Shown here: positions 22,227 through 34,441 of the stretch, in pieces
Position numbering within the stretch: the first letter of the stretch is position 1
Layout of the letters: each line of letters begins with the position of its first letter
Assembly: GCA_002914845.1 (NCBI GenBank)
Contig: JXTC01000392.1
Location: forward strand, 1-64,000
Reading direction: 5' to 3'
Length of the DNA: 64,000 nucleotides
Source of the DNA: Trema orientale
Lineage: Eukaryota; Streptophyta; Magnoliopsida; Rosales; Cannabaceae
The notes under the pieces: model-generated
The model's database searches: none
What the model was told of the DNA's origin: nothing
The model's input: only the letters and a program-made list of their open reading frames with translations
Made by a program: the position numbers and the translations under genes

Positions 22227-23265
22227 GCAATATCAATAAATATCTCGATCTTGGAGATTGTTCCTGCATCTGCAAATATTGCAGAGCATCCTTTTGGTTC
22301 GATGAATCTACTAAAAAAACTTATCCTCCAAAATACAATCTATGTTGCAAAGATGGAAAAGTTAAACTTTCTCCAATAAAAAATCCCCCTCCTGTACTTA
22401 ATCAATTACTTGATTATTACGGAGGGCCTCTAAATACATATTTTCGAAAAAATATTCGAACTTTTAATTCTATGTTTGCTTTTACATCTTTCGGAGCAAA
22501 TATAGAACAAAGTACAAGAAGCCCGGATGGTCCATACACTTTTAAAATCAGTGGTCAAGTACATCTTCTCATGGGATTGTTATTACCAACAAATAATAAT
22601 CCTCCAAAATTTTCTCAATTATATATATGACACAGAAAATGAAATTGAAAATCGAATGTCAATATTTTCCTTTGATGATACATCAAAGGAATTAACAAAA
22701 CTAATTATTGAAAGCTTAATTAAAATACTTAATGAAAACAATAAATTAGTAAAACTTTTCCGTATGGTTAGAGATAGATACAATGAAAATGAAATTTTAT
22801 CCATGAAATTAAGATTGATAGGGCATCGACCAATAGATAATAATCAATATGAACTACCTACTTCAAATGATATAGGAGGTTTGATTGCCGGAGATATTAG
22901 TGACTATGAAGAAGGAAGAGATAGTATAATTCAAGACAAAACATATAACGTACAAAGAATTACAAAATTACATCCATCTTATATGGCCTTACAATTTCCA
23001 CTCTTATTCCTATATGAAGAAGATGGTAGAATTGATTTACAGTGGAATATGGATAGACTTGGAAAACGACCTTCAACAAATAGAATACCTATGAGAGCAT
23101 TCTATTGCTATCAATTACAACAGCGAGAAAATGAAAATAATATCCTACTTAAAAGTGGAAGACTATTCCAACAATATGTAGTTGATGCATATACTTCTGT
23201 TGAAGAAGATCGATTAGACTATGTCAGGAAAAATCAAAGTAATTTAAGATCCGAAATTTATCAAG

Positions 23266-23323
23266 GCGTCCAAGACGCTGTTACAAGAGGTGACGCGTCC
23301 AAGACGCTGTTACAAGAGGTGAC
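23266..23323. repeat. Perfect 29 bp tandem duplication in the Helitron gene
   Basis: Two identical 29 bp units (23266-23294 and 23295-23323), each beginning GCGTCCAAGACGCTG. Because 29 is not a multiple of three, the duplication shifts the frame. Removing one unit restores the conserved reading GVQDAVTRGDTDARAISK. No differences have built up, so it looks recent. Confidence 0.92.
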
Positions 23324-25127
23324 ACAGATGCCAGAGCAATTAGTAAAAGAATTATCCTCCCATCTAGCCATACGGGAAGTCCTAGATATATGATCCAAAA
23401 TTATCAAGATGCAATAGCAATATGTAGACAATATGGAAATTCTGACTTATTCATAATATTTACATGTAATCCTAAATAGCCTGAAATTACACGTGCCTTA
23501 AAAAAAATCCCAGGTCAAAAGCTTGAAGACAGGCCAGATATAATCACAAGAATTTTGAAAATCAAATTAAATCAAATTTTGTCTACTATTAAAACCGATA
23601 AAATTTTCGGAATAGTCATCACAGGGTATATCACATTATCTCCTTTAATTAAAAAACAAAAACAAAAAGATAGTAATTTTTATTTTTAATTAGAACTAAC
23701 ATCTTTCTTTTTTATTTTTTATTTTTTAATTTTGTTATGTAGATTTATACGTTGTCAAATTTCAAAAGCGTGGTCTTCCTCATTGCCATTTTTTATTTTG
23801 ACTACATCCTAACGAAAAATTATCCGAACCATCACAAATAGATAAATTTATCTCAACTAAAATACCTGATCCTGAAAAAAAACCCACAAGAATATAGCAT
23901 TATAGTAGAATTCATGATGCATGGACCATGCGGCACTGCTTAAACAAATGCTCCATGCATGAAAAACTCAATTTTTTCTAAAAAATTTCCTAAACAATTT
24001 AAAAATAAAACAACTTTCGAAGAAAATAGATTTATTAATTATAAACATAGAAATACAATATTTTACATACAAAAAGAAGGTATTAAATTAGATCATAGAT
24101 TTGTAGTACCCTACGATAAAGATTTATGTTCAAAATTTCATACACACGTAAATGTTAAAATATGCTCACAATCTATGTTGAGAAAATATTTATTTAAATA
24201 TTTAACAAAAGGTCCAGATAGAATAAGAGTAGTAATAGAAGATAATATATGTACAGAACAATCTGGACAAATTATTTACGGAGAAATAGATAAAACAAAA
24301 AATTATATTAACTGTTGATATATAATACCATATGAAGTTATATAGAGATTATATGAATATCCAATACATCACATAAATCCAGCAATATAAAGATTAACAA
24401 TTCACTTACCACAGATGCAAAATATAACATTTTCTTCAAATCAACGTCTTGATAATATAATAAGACAATCAGGAATTCAAAAAACAACTCTAATAGAGTG
24501 GATGAAAATAAATAAAATTAATACAGATGCTAGACAACTTTCTTATATAGAATTTCCCACTAAATGGGTATGGAATAACAAAGACAAAATTTGGACTCCT
24601 AGGAAATCAGGATATTCAATTGGATGAACTTTTTATATTCATCCAGGTTCTGGAGAATTATATTATCTGAAATTATTATTAAATCATCAAAGAGATGCAA
24701 CAAGCTTTGAATCTATACGAACCATTAATGGTATAACATATTCAACAAATCAAGTAGCATGCAATGCAATAGGCTCATTAGGAGATGATAGAGAATGGAA
24801 CGAATCAATATTAGAAGCCTAATTTTGGTCAACATCACATCAATTACGACAATTATTCATAATAATTTTATTATTTTGTAATGTAAATATTCCGATATCA
24901 AAAACTTATTATAGTTACGATACAATAGTAGCCTCAACCGAAAATATTGATGAACTTAATCTCTTATATCCTGAAGAATTTTTGCATACTTTAAATTTTA
25001 ATGGCATACCGCTATATGAACTAAATCTAAAAATAGGAACTCCTATAATATTACTACGAAATTTAAATCAATTGATGGGATTATGTAACGGAACAAGACT
25101 TATTATTATACAATTAATAATTCCCTA

Positions 25128-26407
25128 ACTATTCTCTTGTCATGCTATTTCATAATTCTCTCTTAGATATTCCACTAGAGTTATTAACCGAGAATTTGAA
25201 TATATTCACAAACTCCTTTCCAAGACGTAAGTGAAAATACCTAGACAAACTAATAAATTACTTCTAACATAAATTGACTAGATTCATTAAGTTTAGTTAT
25301 TCTCACACAAAGGTTACACAAGTCATATAGGTATATTCCTATCCTATGCAAACTCACCCCATGTTAGGTGATCTTATGTTATTCTACCTATGTCCAAACC
25401 TAAATTCCCATTCCCAAGTTCATAAAGGATTCACTTAACAATCTATTTAGTGATCAATTAAATAGAATTAATAAGCATAAGATAAAACAAATAACTCAAC
25501 AATAGATTCTATTAATAAAAGAAGATAAATAAGCAAATACAAGATACTAGGTTGGTTCACATAGTAAAACTAGATAAAAAGGAATTTAGTTCATGGTATG
25601 AATTGAGAACAATAAAATTTTAATACAATGAATTCAAGAAATACAAAATATCAAAGAGAAAAGAGTTCTAGAATTCTCCCTCTTTGAAGAGCTTGAAAGT
25701 GTTCATGGAGGTTGTCAATCTCCTCCTCCAAACTTAGTTTTTTTTCTCTTAAATCCTCCCTTAAAGATTTGCTCTCAATAATATCACTCTCTAAATATGA
25801 AAAATACAGTGAAAAACTCAGAAGAAAATGAAGAGAAAAAGCTAAGAACAAACTAGGATGTTGATGAGAAAATCAAGAAATGGAGTAGGGTGGAGCATAT
25901 ATTCATCTTCTTTTTCCTCTTTTTCCTCCTCCTCTCTTTCCATGGCTGCCACTTTCTCTTTCTCTCTATCCTAACGTGCTTCTTTCAACTTTAAAGATAG
26001 GATTTTAAAGAGGTGACTCTTGCAAACTTAAGGAGGCCAAATCTGGATCCTTGGATCGTCAAAAAATTGATCTCGGCCGTCAATTATGGACCCAGGACAC
26101 ATGGGATGGTGCCGCGGTGCTGCGGCGCCACTTTTTTGCTGGTCCGGTGCCGCAGCTTCTTGGGTACGCTATTTCTTCATTTTAGCTCAGATTCAAATTC
26201 GATCCCCATAGTTTGAAAAACTCATTTGTGAGGCAAAAATTCACCTTAATTCACATCAAACATCCTTATTTTATTCTCCTATGTACATAAACAAGAAAAA
26301 CATCAAAACAACGAGGAAAATAATTAAAACAACTTAAAATAAACAAGAATATAGCAAAACTTAAGGCAAAATAGCACTAGATAACTCTATTTTTATAGAT
26401 TTAACAC
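25128..26407 (-). mobile_element. Gypsy-type LTR fragment
   Basis: It shares a long stretch with the Athila LTR (25160-25510 against 8090-8450) and a GC-rich patch (GGTGCCGCGGTGCTGCGGCG, near 26110). On the minus strand it begins TGTTAAATCTATAAAAATAG at about 26406. No gag follows; it abuts the truncated Helitron gene at about 25127. It is probably a truncated or solo LTR from a relative of the Athila element. Confidence 0.6.
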
Positions 26408-27059
26408 ACCTTTAATACTCATATAATAACATAACTTAAAGAAAAGTGTAAATATTAACTAAGTATTAAGAATAACTCAAAAACATGTCCCATCTCAGAT
26501 CAAATTTCTCACATGTATATATGTAAATGCCTTTCTCATATTATTGTGTGAAATCAAGATAAGTTTATACAAACATATATTAAGCACAAAATCTCAAAAA
26601 TAACAATCAAATTCCATAAGTTTACTTTTCAAATCCATCTCTACTAATGTAGATAAACACAACCTCAAGGATCAAAAGGTCTTCATTAAAATTGTAATGT
26701 TGACTTAAGTGAAGGTATGATGATTTAGGTAAAGTGAGCTCAAATCACCCTTAAGCATATTAACTCTAGGACTCATGCAGAGCTATTCTTTTATACACCA
26801 AGTAAAACACCACTAAAATTAAAATTTTTCTTTCTTCAATCAATACTTAGCCCAACATTTATTTTATATTTTTTTTTTGTTTTTGAGTTGCACACCCCCA
26901 AATTTGTTTCTTTCTTTCATGAACAAGTGCGTAACATTTTTTTTTAATTTCACTCTACCCATCCTCCTATAACATAGCATAGCTCAAAATAATTCAATAA
27001 AAACAATCAATATGTTCGAGGAATAAAGGTTGAATGATATTATTTTAGGCTAGGCTAAT
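26408..27059. other. Non-coding spacer
   Basis: AT-rich, with poly-T and poly-A tracts (26868-26880, 26937-26947). No integrase, chromodomain or other gypsy coding sequence is readable here, so the gypsy pol to the right ends inside RNase H. Confidence 0.5.
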
Positions 27060-28360
27060 GTGTGTATGGTTGAAAAAGAAAAGGCTTTACAAGGCCATAG
27101 CAGCTAATGACTTTCTACTTAGAGCATCTGCAATCACATTACCTTTTCTTGGATAATAGTTAATCTCACTGTGATAATCTTTCACCAGCTCAAGCCATCT
27201 TTCACCAGTTCCTTTTGGGTAAAGAAATACTTGAGACTTTTATGATCTGTATAGATTTGACATCTTTCTCTATAAAGATAATGTCTTTAAATCTTTAGTG
27301 CAAAAACTACTGCTGCTAGCTCCAAATCATGAGTAGGATATTTTTTTTCATATTCTTTCAATTATCTATAAGAATAGGCTATCGATCACCTTACCATTTT
27401 CATCAAAACACAGCCTAGACTATGCTTTGAAGCATCACTATAAACAACAAATCCTCCTGATCTAGTGGGTATAGAAAGTATAGGAGCTATGATCAAGCGG
27501 TGCTTTAACTCTTGAAAACTCTTTTCACAATCATCATTCGAATGAAATTTCACGTTCTTTCTAGTCAACTAAGTTAATGGAGAAGCCAATATAGAAAATC
27601 CTTCTACGAACCTTCTATAGTAACCAGCCATACCCAAGAAACTATGAATCTCTGATATATTTGTAGGTCTTGACCAACTACTTATAGCTTTAACCTTTGT
27701 TGGGTCCACAAAAATACAACTTTTAGACACTATATGACCAAGGATGATAACTTTCTCCAACTAGAACTCACACTTCTTAAACTTTGCATACAATTTCTTT
27801 TCTTTTAGGGTCCTCAAAACTATTCTCAAATGCTCCATGTGCTCTTCCCTTGAGTGTGAGTACATCAAAATATCGTTAATGAATACTATAACAAAACTAT
27901 CTAAGAAATCTTTGAATACTTTATTCATCATGTCTATAAAAGCAGGTGGGGTATTAGTTAAACCGAAGGGCATCACTAAAAACTCATAGTGCCCGTATCT
28001 CGTTTTAGAAGCTGTCTTAAGAATATTTTCTTCCTTAATCTTCAGTTAATGGTATCTTGATCTTAAATCAATCTTAGAAAACACTGAAGCTCCTGGTAAC
28101 TAATCAAACAAGTCATCAATTCTAGAGAAATGATACTTATTCATGGTTATGACTTTATTTAGCTCTTTATAATCAATACAAAGCCTCATAGTCCCATCTT
28201 TATTCTTTACAGATAAAACTGGAGCACCCCATGATGAAAAGCTTGGGTGTATGAAACCCTTGTCCAAAAGCTCCTGTAATTGTACCTTTAATTCCTTCAG
28301 CTCTGTTGGAGCCATTCCATATGGTGCTTTAGATATAGGAGCTATACCAGGTAGCAAGTT
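27060..28360 (-). pseudogene. Ty3/gypsy reverse transcriptase and RNase H
   Basis: Minus-strand pieces read in pol order: [20 protein letters not shown], then [15 protein letters not shown] (28100-28357), KIDLRSRYH (about 28060), [12 protein letters not shown], then the catalytic box read as [10 protein letters not shown] (27761-27976), [19 protein letters not shown] and [16 protein letters not shown] (27569-27760), the RNase H start VVYSDASKHSLGCVL (27386-27568), and [14 protein letters not shown] (about 27250-27210). The normal catalytic box is F/Y-x-D-D, so the first Asp has become Asn. Several in-frame stops occur, and the integrase is missing. The layout suits the chromovirus branch of gypsy elements, but that branch is an inference. 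Confidence 0.88.
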
Positions 28361-28990
28361 AATAACAAACTCTATCTCTTTATCAGGTGGTAATCCTAGT
28401 AGATATTTTTAGGAATACCTCTAGAAATTCATTAACCACTGGTACTTCCTCTGGCTTCACTCTTAGTTCCTCTATAGTATCCATTACATTTACCAAATAA
28501 CCAGTACATCCTTTCTCAAGCATCTTCCTTGCTTTTATCATTGAAATAATTAGTGCCACTTTCTTCTTAGAAGACCCAAGGAAAGTAAACTTCTCTTTAT
28601 CAGGTGGCTGAAATAGTACTCTCTTACCATTACAATCAATGCTAGCATGATACTTAGATAGCTAATCTATACCTAAAATCACCTCAAAATCTTGTATATC
28701 CAACACTATTAAGTTTGCCCACAACTCTCTACCATCTATCTATATTGGACACGCTCTTAAAACTTGACCAGAATATAGCATTTCCCAAGATAGAATAGTT
28801 ACACAATATCTTAAATTCAAAGTTTCAGGTGATCTGCCCAATTTTCTCACATATACTGGTGATGCAAATGAATGTATAGCTCCTGAATCTATTAATGTAT
28901 TTATGAGGATATTAAAGATAGAGATCTCACTTGTTACAACTGATGGATTAGCCTCAGCATCTGTCGTAGTCATGGTAAACACACGAGCTA
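28361..28990 (-). pseudogene. Gypsy aspartic protease region
   Basis: The segment 28740-28982 reads ISIFNILINTLIDSGAIHSF, where the DSG triad marks a retroviral-type aspartic protease that would process the polyprotein. It lies between gag and RT in the usual order. The linker 28361-28739 keeps pol-like reading with stops and no further domain I can name. Confidence 0.75.
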
Positions 28991-29000
28991 TAACTTTCTT

Positions 29001-30022
29001 TTATTCACAAGAGGTGGAGAGATAATCCTTAGAAAAATGTCCTGTCTTTCCACATGTATAACATTCTCTACTACTCAAAAGACATTCACCTTTATAAGGC
29101 TTTCCATATTTGGGACATGTAACTTTCTGATTCGAATTAGATTGCATTTGTTGACCTATTGTTGGGTGCTTTGAAGGATCTTGTCTTTGTCTTTGACCCT
29201 GTCGAAATTTGCTTTTGTTTCTATTAAACCCTGGTTGAGTACTTTTTCCAAAATTTGTATTTCGCCTTGCTAAGTTTATGTTTCTTATAATTTCCTGTGC
29301 TTTTACTATTTTTAGTTTGGCTTCTTTAGCTTTAAGGGCTTTTTCTGCAACTTTTGTGTAAGGTACACCTTTTTCTGTAGACATCTTAATATCTCTATAT
29401 ATTTCTGCTTTGAGCCTTTGTAAACACTGATTTATTTTCAACTCGTTGGTACCCACTATATGAGGAGCAAAAACGGGATAGCTTATCAAATTTCTTTACG
29501 TAGTCACACATAAACATACCACCCTGCTTCAAATTAGTAAACTCGGCTAACCTTTACCAGTTGATAAGCTTCACTAAAGTACTTCATGTAAAAGATTTTC
29601 TTAAATCTCTCCCAAGTCAATCTGTTAATATCAGTGATTGACTTTATGGAATCCCACTAGTGCCTCGTATCCATTTGAAATATATAAGTAGCACAAGAAA
29701 CTTTCTCTTCCCCAGGGATTCTTATATAATCAAAGATACCCTTCAAACTCTGAATCCATTTTTTAACTAATAATTGATCTGTTTCACCTTTGAAAGATGG
29801 AGGTTTATTCTTCCTAAACCTTTCAGAAGCTGGTTCATGGTTTTCTTGTCTAGCTACAACTTGTGCTGGTAATTGTTCCTCTTTCCATTGATCTCGTTCT
29901 ATAAGCCTCTTTATTTGTTGAGCCTGTCTATCTACTAACTTAGCCAATCGATGTAATATAGTATATTTGTCATTCTTTTGATTACCCTTTCGTTGGCTAG
30001 TCTAACCTTTACCTCTTGACAT
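29001..30022 (-). pseudogene. Ty3/gypsy gag with damaged zinc knuckle
   Basis: Gag begins at an ATG at 30022 (MSRGKG, then a stop) and continues as RLAKLVDRQAQQIKRLIERD, then PPSFKGETDQ (29657-29947). After a frame break it resumes as a lysine-rich C-terminal part (29001-29489). The nucleocapsid knuckle reads CYTCGKTGHFSKDYL, in which the last cysteine of the CX2CX4HX4C pattern is tyrosine. A poly-basic QGQRQRQ stretch precedes it. Confidence 0.8.
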
Positions 30023-30200
30023 GATTTTCTGTACAATGGCCCTTTACTTACAAATAAATATAATAGCCAATAATAATATATGAATCAAACTTATATGTCA
30101 GAAATGAAGTGTACATATGAAAATAATTAGACTTACTAGTTGACTGAGCTTTCTGTCACATGATCATATATATATAGGCAGTCTTTAGAAACGATTAAAC

Positions 30201-30216
30201 ATCCACTCTGATACCA
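30201..30216 (-). promoter_or_regulatory. Primer-binding site, initiator-Met type
   Basis: The minus strand reads TGGTATCAGAGTGGAT directly inside the LTR end. This is the standard plant tRNA-iMet primer site, placed between LTR and gag. Confidence 0.85.
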
Positions 30217-30218
30217 TA

Positions 30219-33197
30219 ACTATAATACTTCCTAGCTTATCTATATGACTATATAGGTCAAACTAGGAAGGATTATTCTTTTATAAACCATAACTTTAGT
30301 TTTGTTCAAAAAATGGGTTAATTTAAACTTTTTAAACTCTAAAACAAAAGAAGTTGTGTGGCATTTCTTTCTGAAAGTGTCTTTATAAAATGTACAACCA
30401 AAAGGTCCTTATCAGTTTATCTTGCCATCAGTAGTAATATTTACAACACATCAAAATAGAGAAATACAAAGGAAACATCACCTATAAGTCAAGCTCGTCT
30501 ACATCTGTATGATTATGGCGACAAGAAAGTGTGCTAGCCAACCAACAATTCTATACATCATAGGTCTCCTCGCTTGCATCACAAGAAATAAATGAGCTAA
30601 TGCTTAGTAAGTAAAGATCATGCATGCTCGTGAACGTGTTTCATGCAAAAAACTTTATTGAAATTCCCATTGTACTCCCTTTTTATTTTAACTTTCTATT
30701 TTGATGCACTTTTCTTAGAAAACGTTCTTTATAGGGCCTTTGAGTATACTTCAAAGTCACGGCAGTAGGTAGGCCATGCCTACCTATGCGGGAAGGAAAC
30801 ACATGGCCAATGCGAACCATACTTACCTAATGCCGATCGACTAGATAATGCACCTAATAAATCTCATAATACAATACTCAGTCTCGGTAATCGATAAGCT
30901 ACGCCCATCTATGCGTGAAAGATGCCTGTGCAAATTGTAAAATAAGTACAATGATACTATTTTAAATCCAATGTGTGGAAAACTTCACTTCTCTGAAAAT
31001 CATACTTAAATAATCATGCCATACTTATGTTTTTCATGAATCTAGATCAACTATAGGAATAATACACATTACTATAATATACATAAATATGTAGAAAAAT
31101 ATCTTGTATTTACTATTGTCCTTGTGATGCAGTTAAAATGAATCTTTACTTACCTTGTGTCCAACAGAATAGATAGTAAAAAGGGTCAGTATCTTCTGTG
31201 GCAAGGTGTGTAGAAGACCTGATATGAATTTTATTACTAAAATGATCACTACAATGTAAAATGCTAAAAGAAAATAACAATGAGATTGAAATCATAACTT
31301 TCACAAAATTAGGAAACCTAATTACAAAATGAACCGAAGGCACACAAGTGATATAAGGTACATAGTAGCCAATAGCTAGCATTGAAAACGGATTAAAATC
31401 ATCAAAACATGAATACTAGTTCTTTAGCACAAAAATGATCCAAAATGGCACAAACTTTCGTAAAAGCTAGTCCATTTACTTCTAAATTATACCATTTGGT
31501 TTTAAAAATATTTGGACAGCACCCTCCCTATTTTTAGGGCATTCCCACACCTTTTAAATCATGGTTTAAGACCTGCAATAAAAATTGACAAGCCAATTCC
31601 CACATATACACATCAAAGAGGATCATTTAGAACAACCTAAATGCACTTGAATTCCTTGCAATTTAGACAAAGTTTAAACCCACTTTTACACTTGTATATT
31701 ATCACAACCAGTAAGTAAATAGATGTAATATATATAAAAGGATCAATTTCTTAAACATTCTAAGTAAAAAAAATCAAATTACAAGCGTAGACAACTTATT
31801 CCAATAATAAAAATACTTGAATCCACAAAGAGAAAATTTAAGGACTTTAGGTCTGATTTTATTTCTTCACTTAAATTCTATACTTCCAGCTATATGAAAG
31901 AGTTCCTAAGATATTTATTTATCCTATAAGAGCTTTGGTTTAAGAGCTATAGCAAGAGAAACTAATCACAAACTCAAAATCTTACATAAACCTCACCTTG
32001 ACTAGTTTAAACTTTTGTTGAATCTCTTCCCTTCTACCTCCACCAAATTGATTCCCAAGGCTTTGAAATTGATTTTAGGACTCAAGAGGACCTAGAGGAA
32101 CAATTATTTAAGTGGAATCAAGTGGAGAATTGAAATAAGAAAGCAAAACCTAGGAAGACGAACTAGTAGAATTACCTTGTGTAGTTTGGACCCATCTTAC
32201 TTTCTTGAGCTCCAATTTGAGTTATACTATTTAGAAACTCTTGGAAATGGTTGAGTGGAGTTGAGAGAAGTCTAGAAAAGAGCTGGGGAGTTTCAGGTCA
32301 TGGCTGGAGAGAAAGAGGAAGAAAATGACCAGATTTGGTCTTAAACTGATACTTAATGACTAAGAAATGACATAACTTAAATTCTGAGGGGTATTTTGAG
32401 TATTTTGCACATTACTTTCCATGTATCCAGTTCTAAAACATCCTTATCATACTCACCACATTGCTGGTAAATCCCATACACCCAAGTGTAGATAAAGTAG
32501 GTGTATGCTAGCTTAGAAAGTGAAAACTAGTTATACTTTGACTTATGATCCCATATGATCAACCTTATTGTAATCTGGTAGAACCTAGCCCCATAACCAA
32601 TCATTAAATATAAAAATAAGTCAATTAGACTCCAATTAATAATGGAAACATAGTATTAGCACTCAATTATTAGAATGCACAAAAATGATACTACGTGATT
32701 AAGCTGAATCTAAGCTAGCTTAGTGCAATAAAACATAAATCAGTGTCTTGAATGCCAAATGCCACCTCATGCTTACATGGGCCAGCAAATAAAATACTAT
32801 AAATGAGTCCTAGACATTGAATTAAAGCTATTTAACGTGTTAAACGCACAGTGTATTCGGCTACGAAAAGCGTGAAAAATGCATTTTACTTAAAAACTAC
32901 TATTTGACAAGTTATTGACAAATATGTTTTAATGCATGTGCACATAGTATTGTATTAATAAATATATTTTTTATTCTTTAGTACACCGAGCCCTCTCTCT
33001 CTTTGAGGATACGGAGTCTTTACACTACATGGGAGCACTTCAACAAATATTAGTACAATAATACAGATCGAAAATATTTAACAATCTGAATGAGCAATTT
33101 ACCATAAAATTGATACTAGTTGCTTGATATGTCTATTATGCACTATGAACATATTTATTATTAGCTTATTATGCATGTGAGAATCTTAGGCGTCACA
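30219..33197 (-). mobile_element. 5' LTR of the gypsy element, about 3 kb
   Basis: On the minus strand it starts TGTGACGCCTAAGATTC at 33197 and ends beside the PBS. Its sequence from about 30930 onward is repeated at 45390-47709 (GTACAATGATA, CATGTTTTTCATGAA, AATCTTTACTTA and the CTTAATGCATATG-type tail), giving a second copy of this LTR. No coding sequence. Confidence 0.75.
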
Positions 33198-33339
33198 CCG
33201 GCTATGTAATACCTCTCATATATCTCATATTATAATGTTCAATCTCGACAGTAGGAAGGCCATGTCCACCTATGCGGGATGGACGCCTATGCGATCCATA
33301 CCTACCCAGCTCCATTAGACTAAATATTGCACTTAAAAC
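33198..33339 (-). mobile_element. Left piece of a second gypsy LTR copy
   Basis: It contains GGCCATGTCCACCTATGCGG and CGATCCATACCTACC, matching GGCCATGCCTACCTATGCGG and CGAACCATACTTACC at 30771-30828. It directly abuts the start of the first LTR and is interrupted on its right by the copia insertion. The rest continues at 45389. Confidence 0.65.
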
Positions 33340-34441
33340 TGTTAGCCCAAGATTAGAGGAAGGGATGAATTGGATTTTAAAAACTTTTGCAAACTTTTCT
33401 TGATAAGCAAGTAAATTATGCAAGTAACAACAATATCAAGTAAAAATAGCTAAATAGCATGCATAGGCTTAAGGTAAATAAATTAAAGAGATAGGGATAG
33501 AGAAATGTAAACACTATTTTTATGAGGTTCAACAAATACGACCGTTTGTCTATGTCCCTAGCTCTTGGCAACTCGCTTTGAGCTTTCCACTATCGGATCA
33601 AGAGAATGGGCTTGACCAACTTTTTTACATAATGAGTGGTTTCTCCTTAGGCACACTCACGCATTTATAATAGCTTTGAATCTGGCGCTATCATGCCTAA
33701 CACGGATTGTTTAGACTCCGGTACCAATCTCATCTAAACCGGGTCGTTTATGAATTCGGTATCAATCTCACCTCACAAATACAATTTGGTTTTTGTTTGT
33801 TGAAACACTCAACTAGAATCTCTCTAAAGAAGATAATAGATACAAAGTAAGCCTAGAGAGAATAGATGTGGAGACAAGACATAATCCAGTTTGGCTCAAG
33901 TGATTTTTGTGAAAAAGTAGATTTGAAAGTTTGAATCACAAAAATTGATTTAATCAACTTGAATGTATGATTAAAGCAATGTAGGAATGTTTAAAAGTTG
34001 TTACAAGTGTTAGAAAAGCTTTTATTTTTAGACTTGAATGAAAACTAGCCATTTTAGACTATTTAACAGACAATTTGTCATTTTCGGTAGATCGAAAATG
34101 CACTTTTGGTCGACCAAAAATACTAGCCGTTGAAAGTACAGTTCTAACGGTCGAATTTGAAAATCTGTCAAAAATTAGATAGAGAATCGGTAGACTAAAA
34201 ATGAGAATTGGTCTGACGAAAAATACCCGAGAGCAAGTTTTGATTTTATTTCAAGTCTTTCTCGATTCTTTTCAAAATTGTGACTTCATAAAATTGATTT
34301 ATATGAAATATGGATACTATAGAAATTCATAAATCAATTTAAAAGCTTGTGTAAAATAAATTTCATATTTTAATTTGAGATAAATAAGTTTGACGGTATT
34401 GGTTTGAAAATTTCTAAATCTATGAAAAAAATGAGCCATTA

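Larger units (their letters stand above)
21906..25127 (+). pseudogene. Helitron Rep/helicase protein (copy 2), helicase core deleted
   Basis: An exon reading EIIRRSRIIPISSATNSE joins across an intron (22107-22226, GTAATT...TTACAG) to the cysteine-rich N-terminal region (YLDLGDCSCICKYCRASFWF). The Helitron N-terminal domain follows (22660-23260: KLHPSYMALQFPLLFLYEEDG, then GRLFQQYVVDAY). A second likely intron spans 23626-23742. The Rep HUH site then follows as KRGLPHCHF (His-Cys-His at 23781-23789) and a distal Rep block KYLFKYLTKGPDRIRVV (about 24190-24235). After GDDREWNE the helicase core with Walker A and B is missing. The text resumes near 24895 in the C-terminal helicase end, KIGTPIILLRNLNQ. 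Frameshifts at about 22625 and 23290, plus many stops, disable it. Confidence 0.88.
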
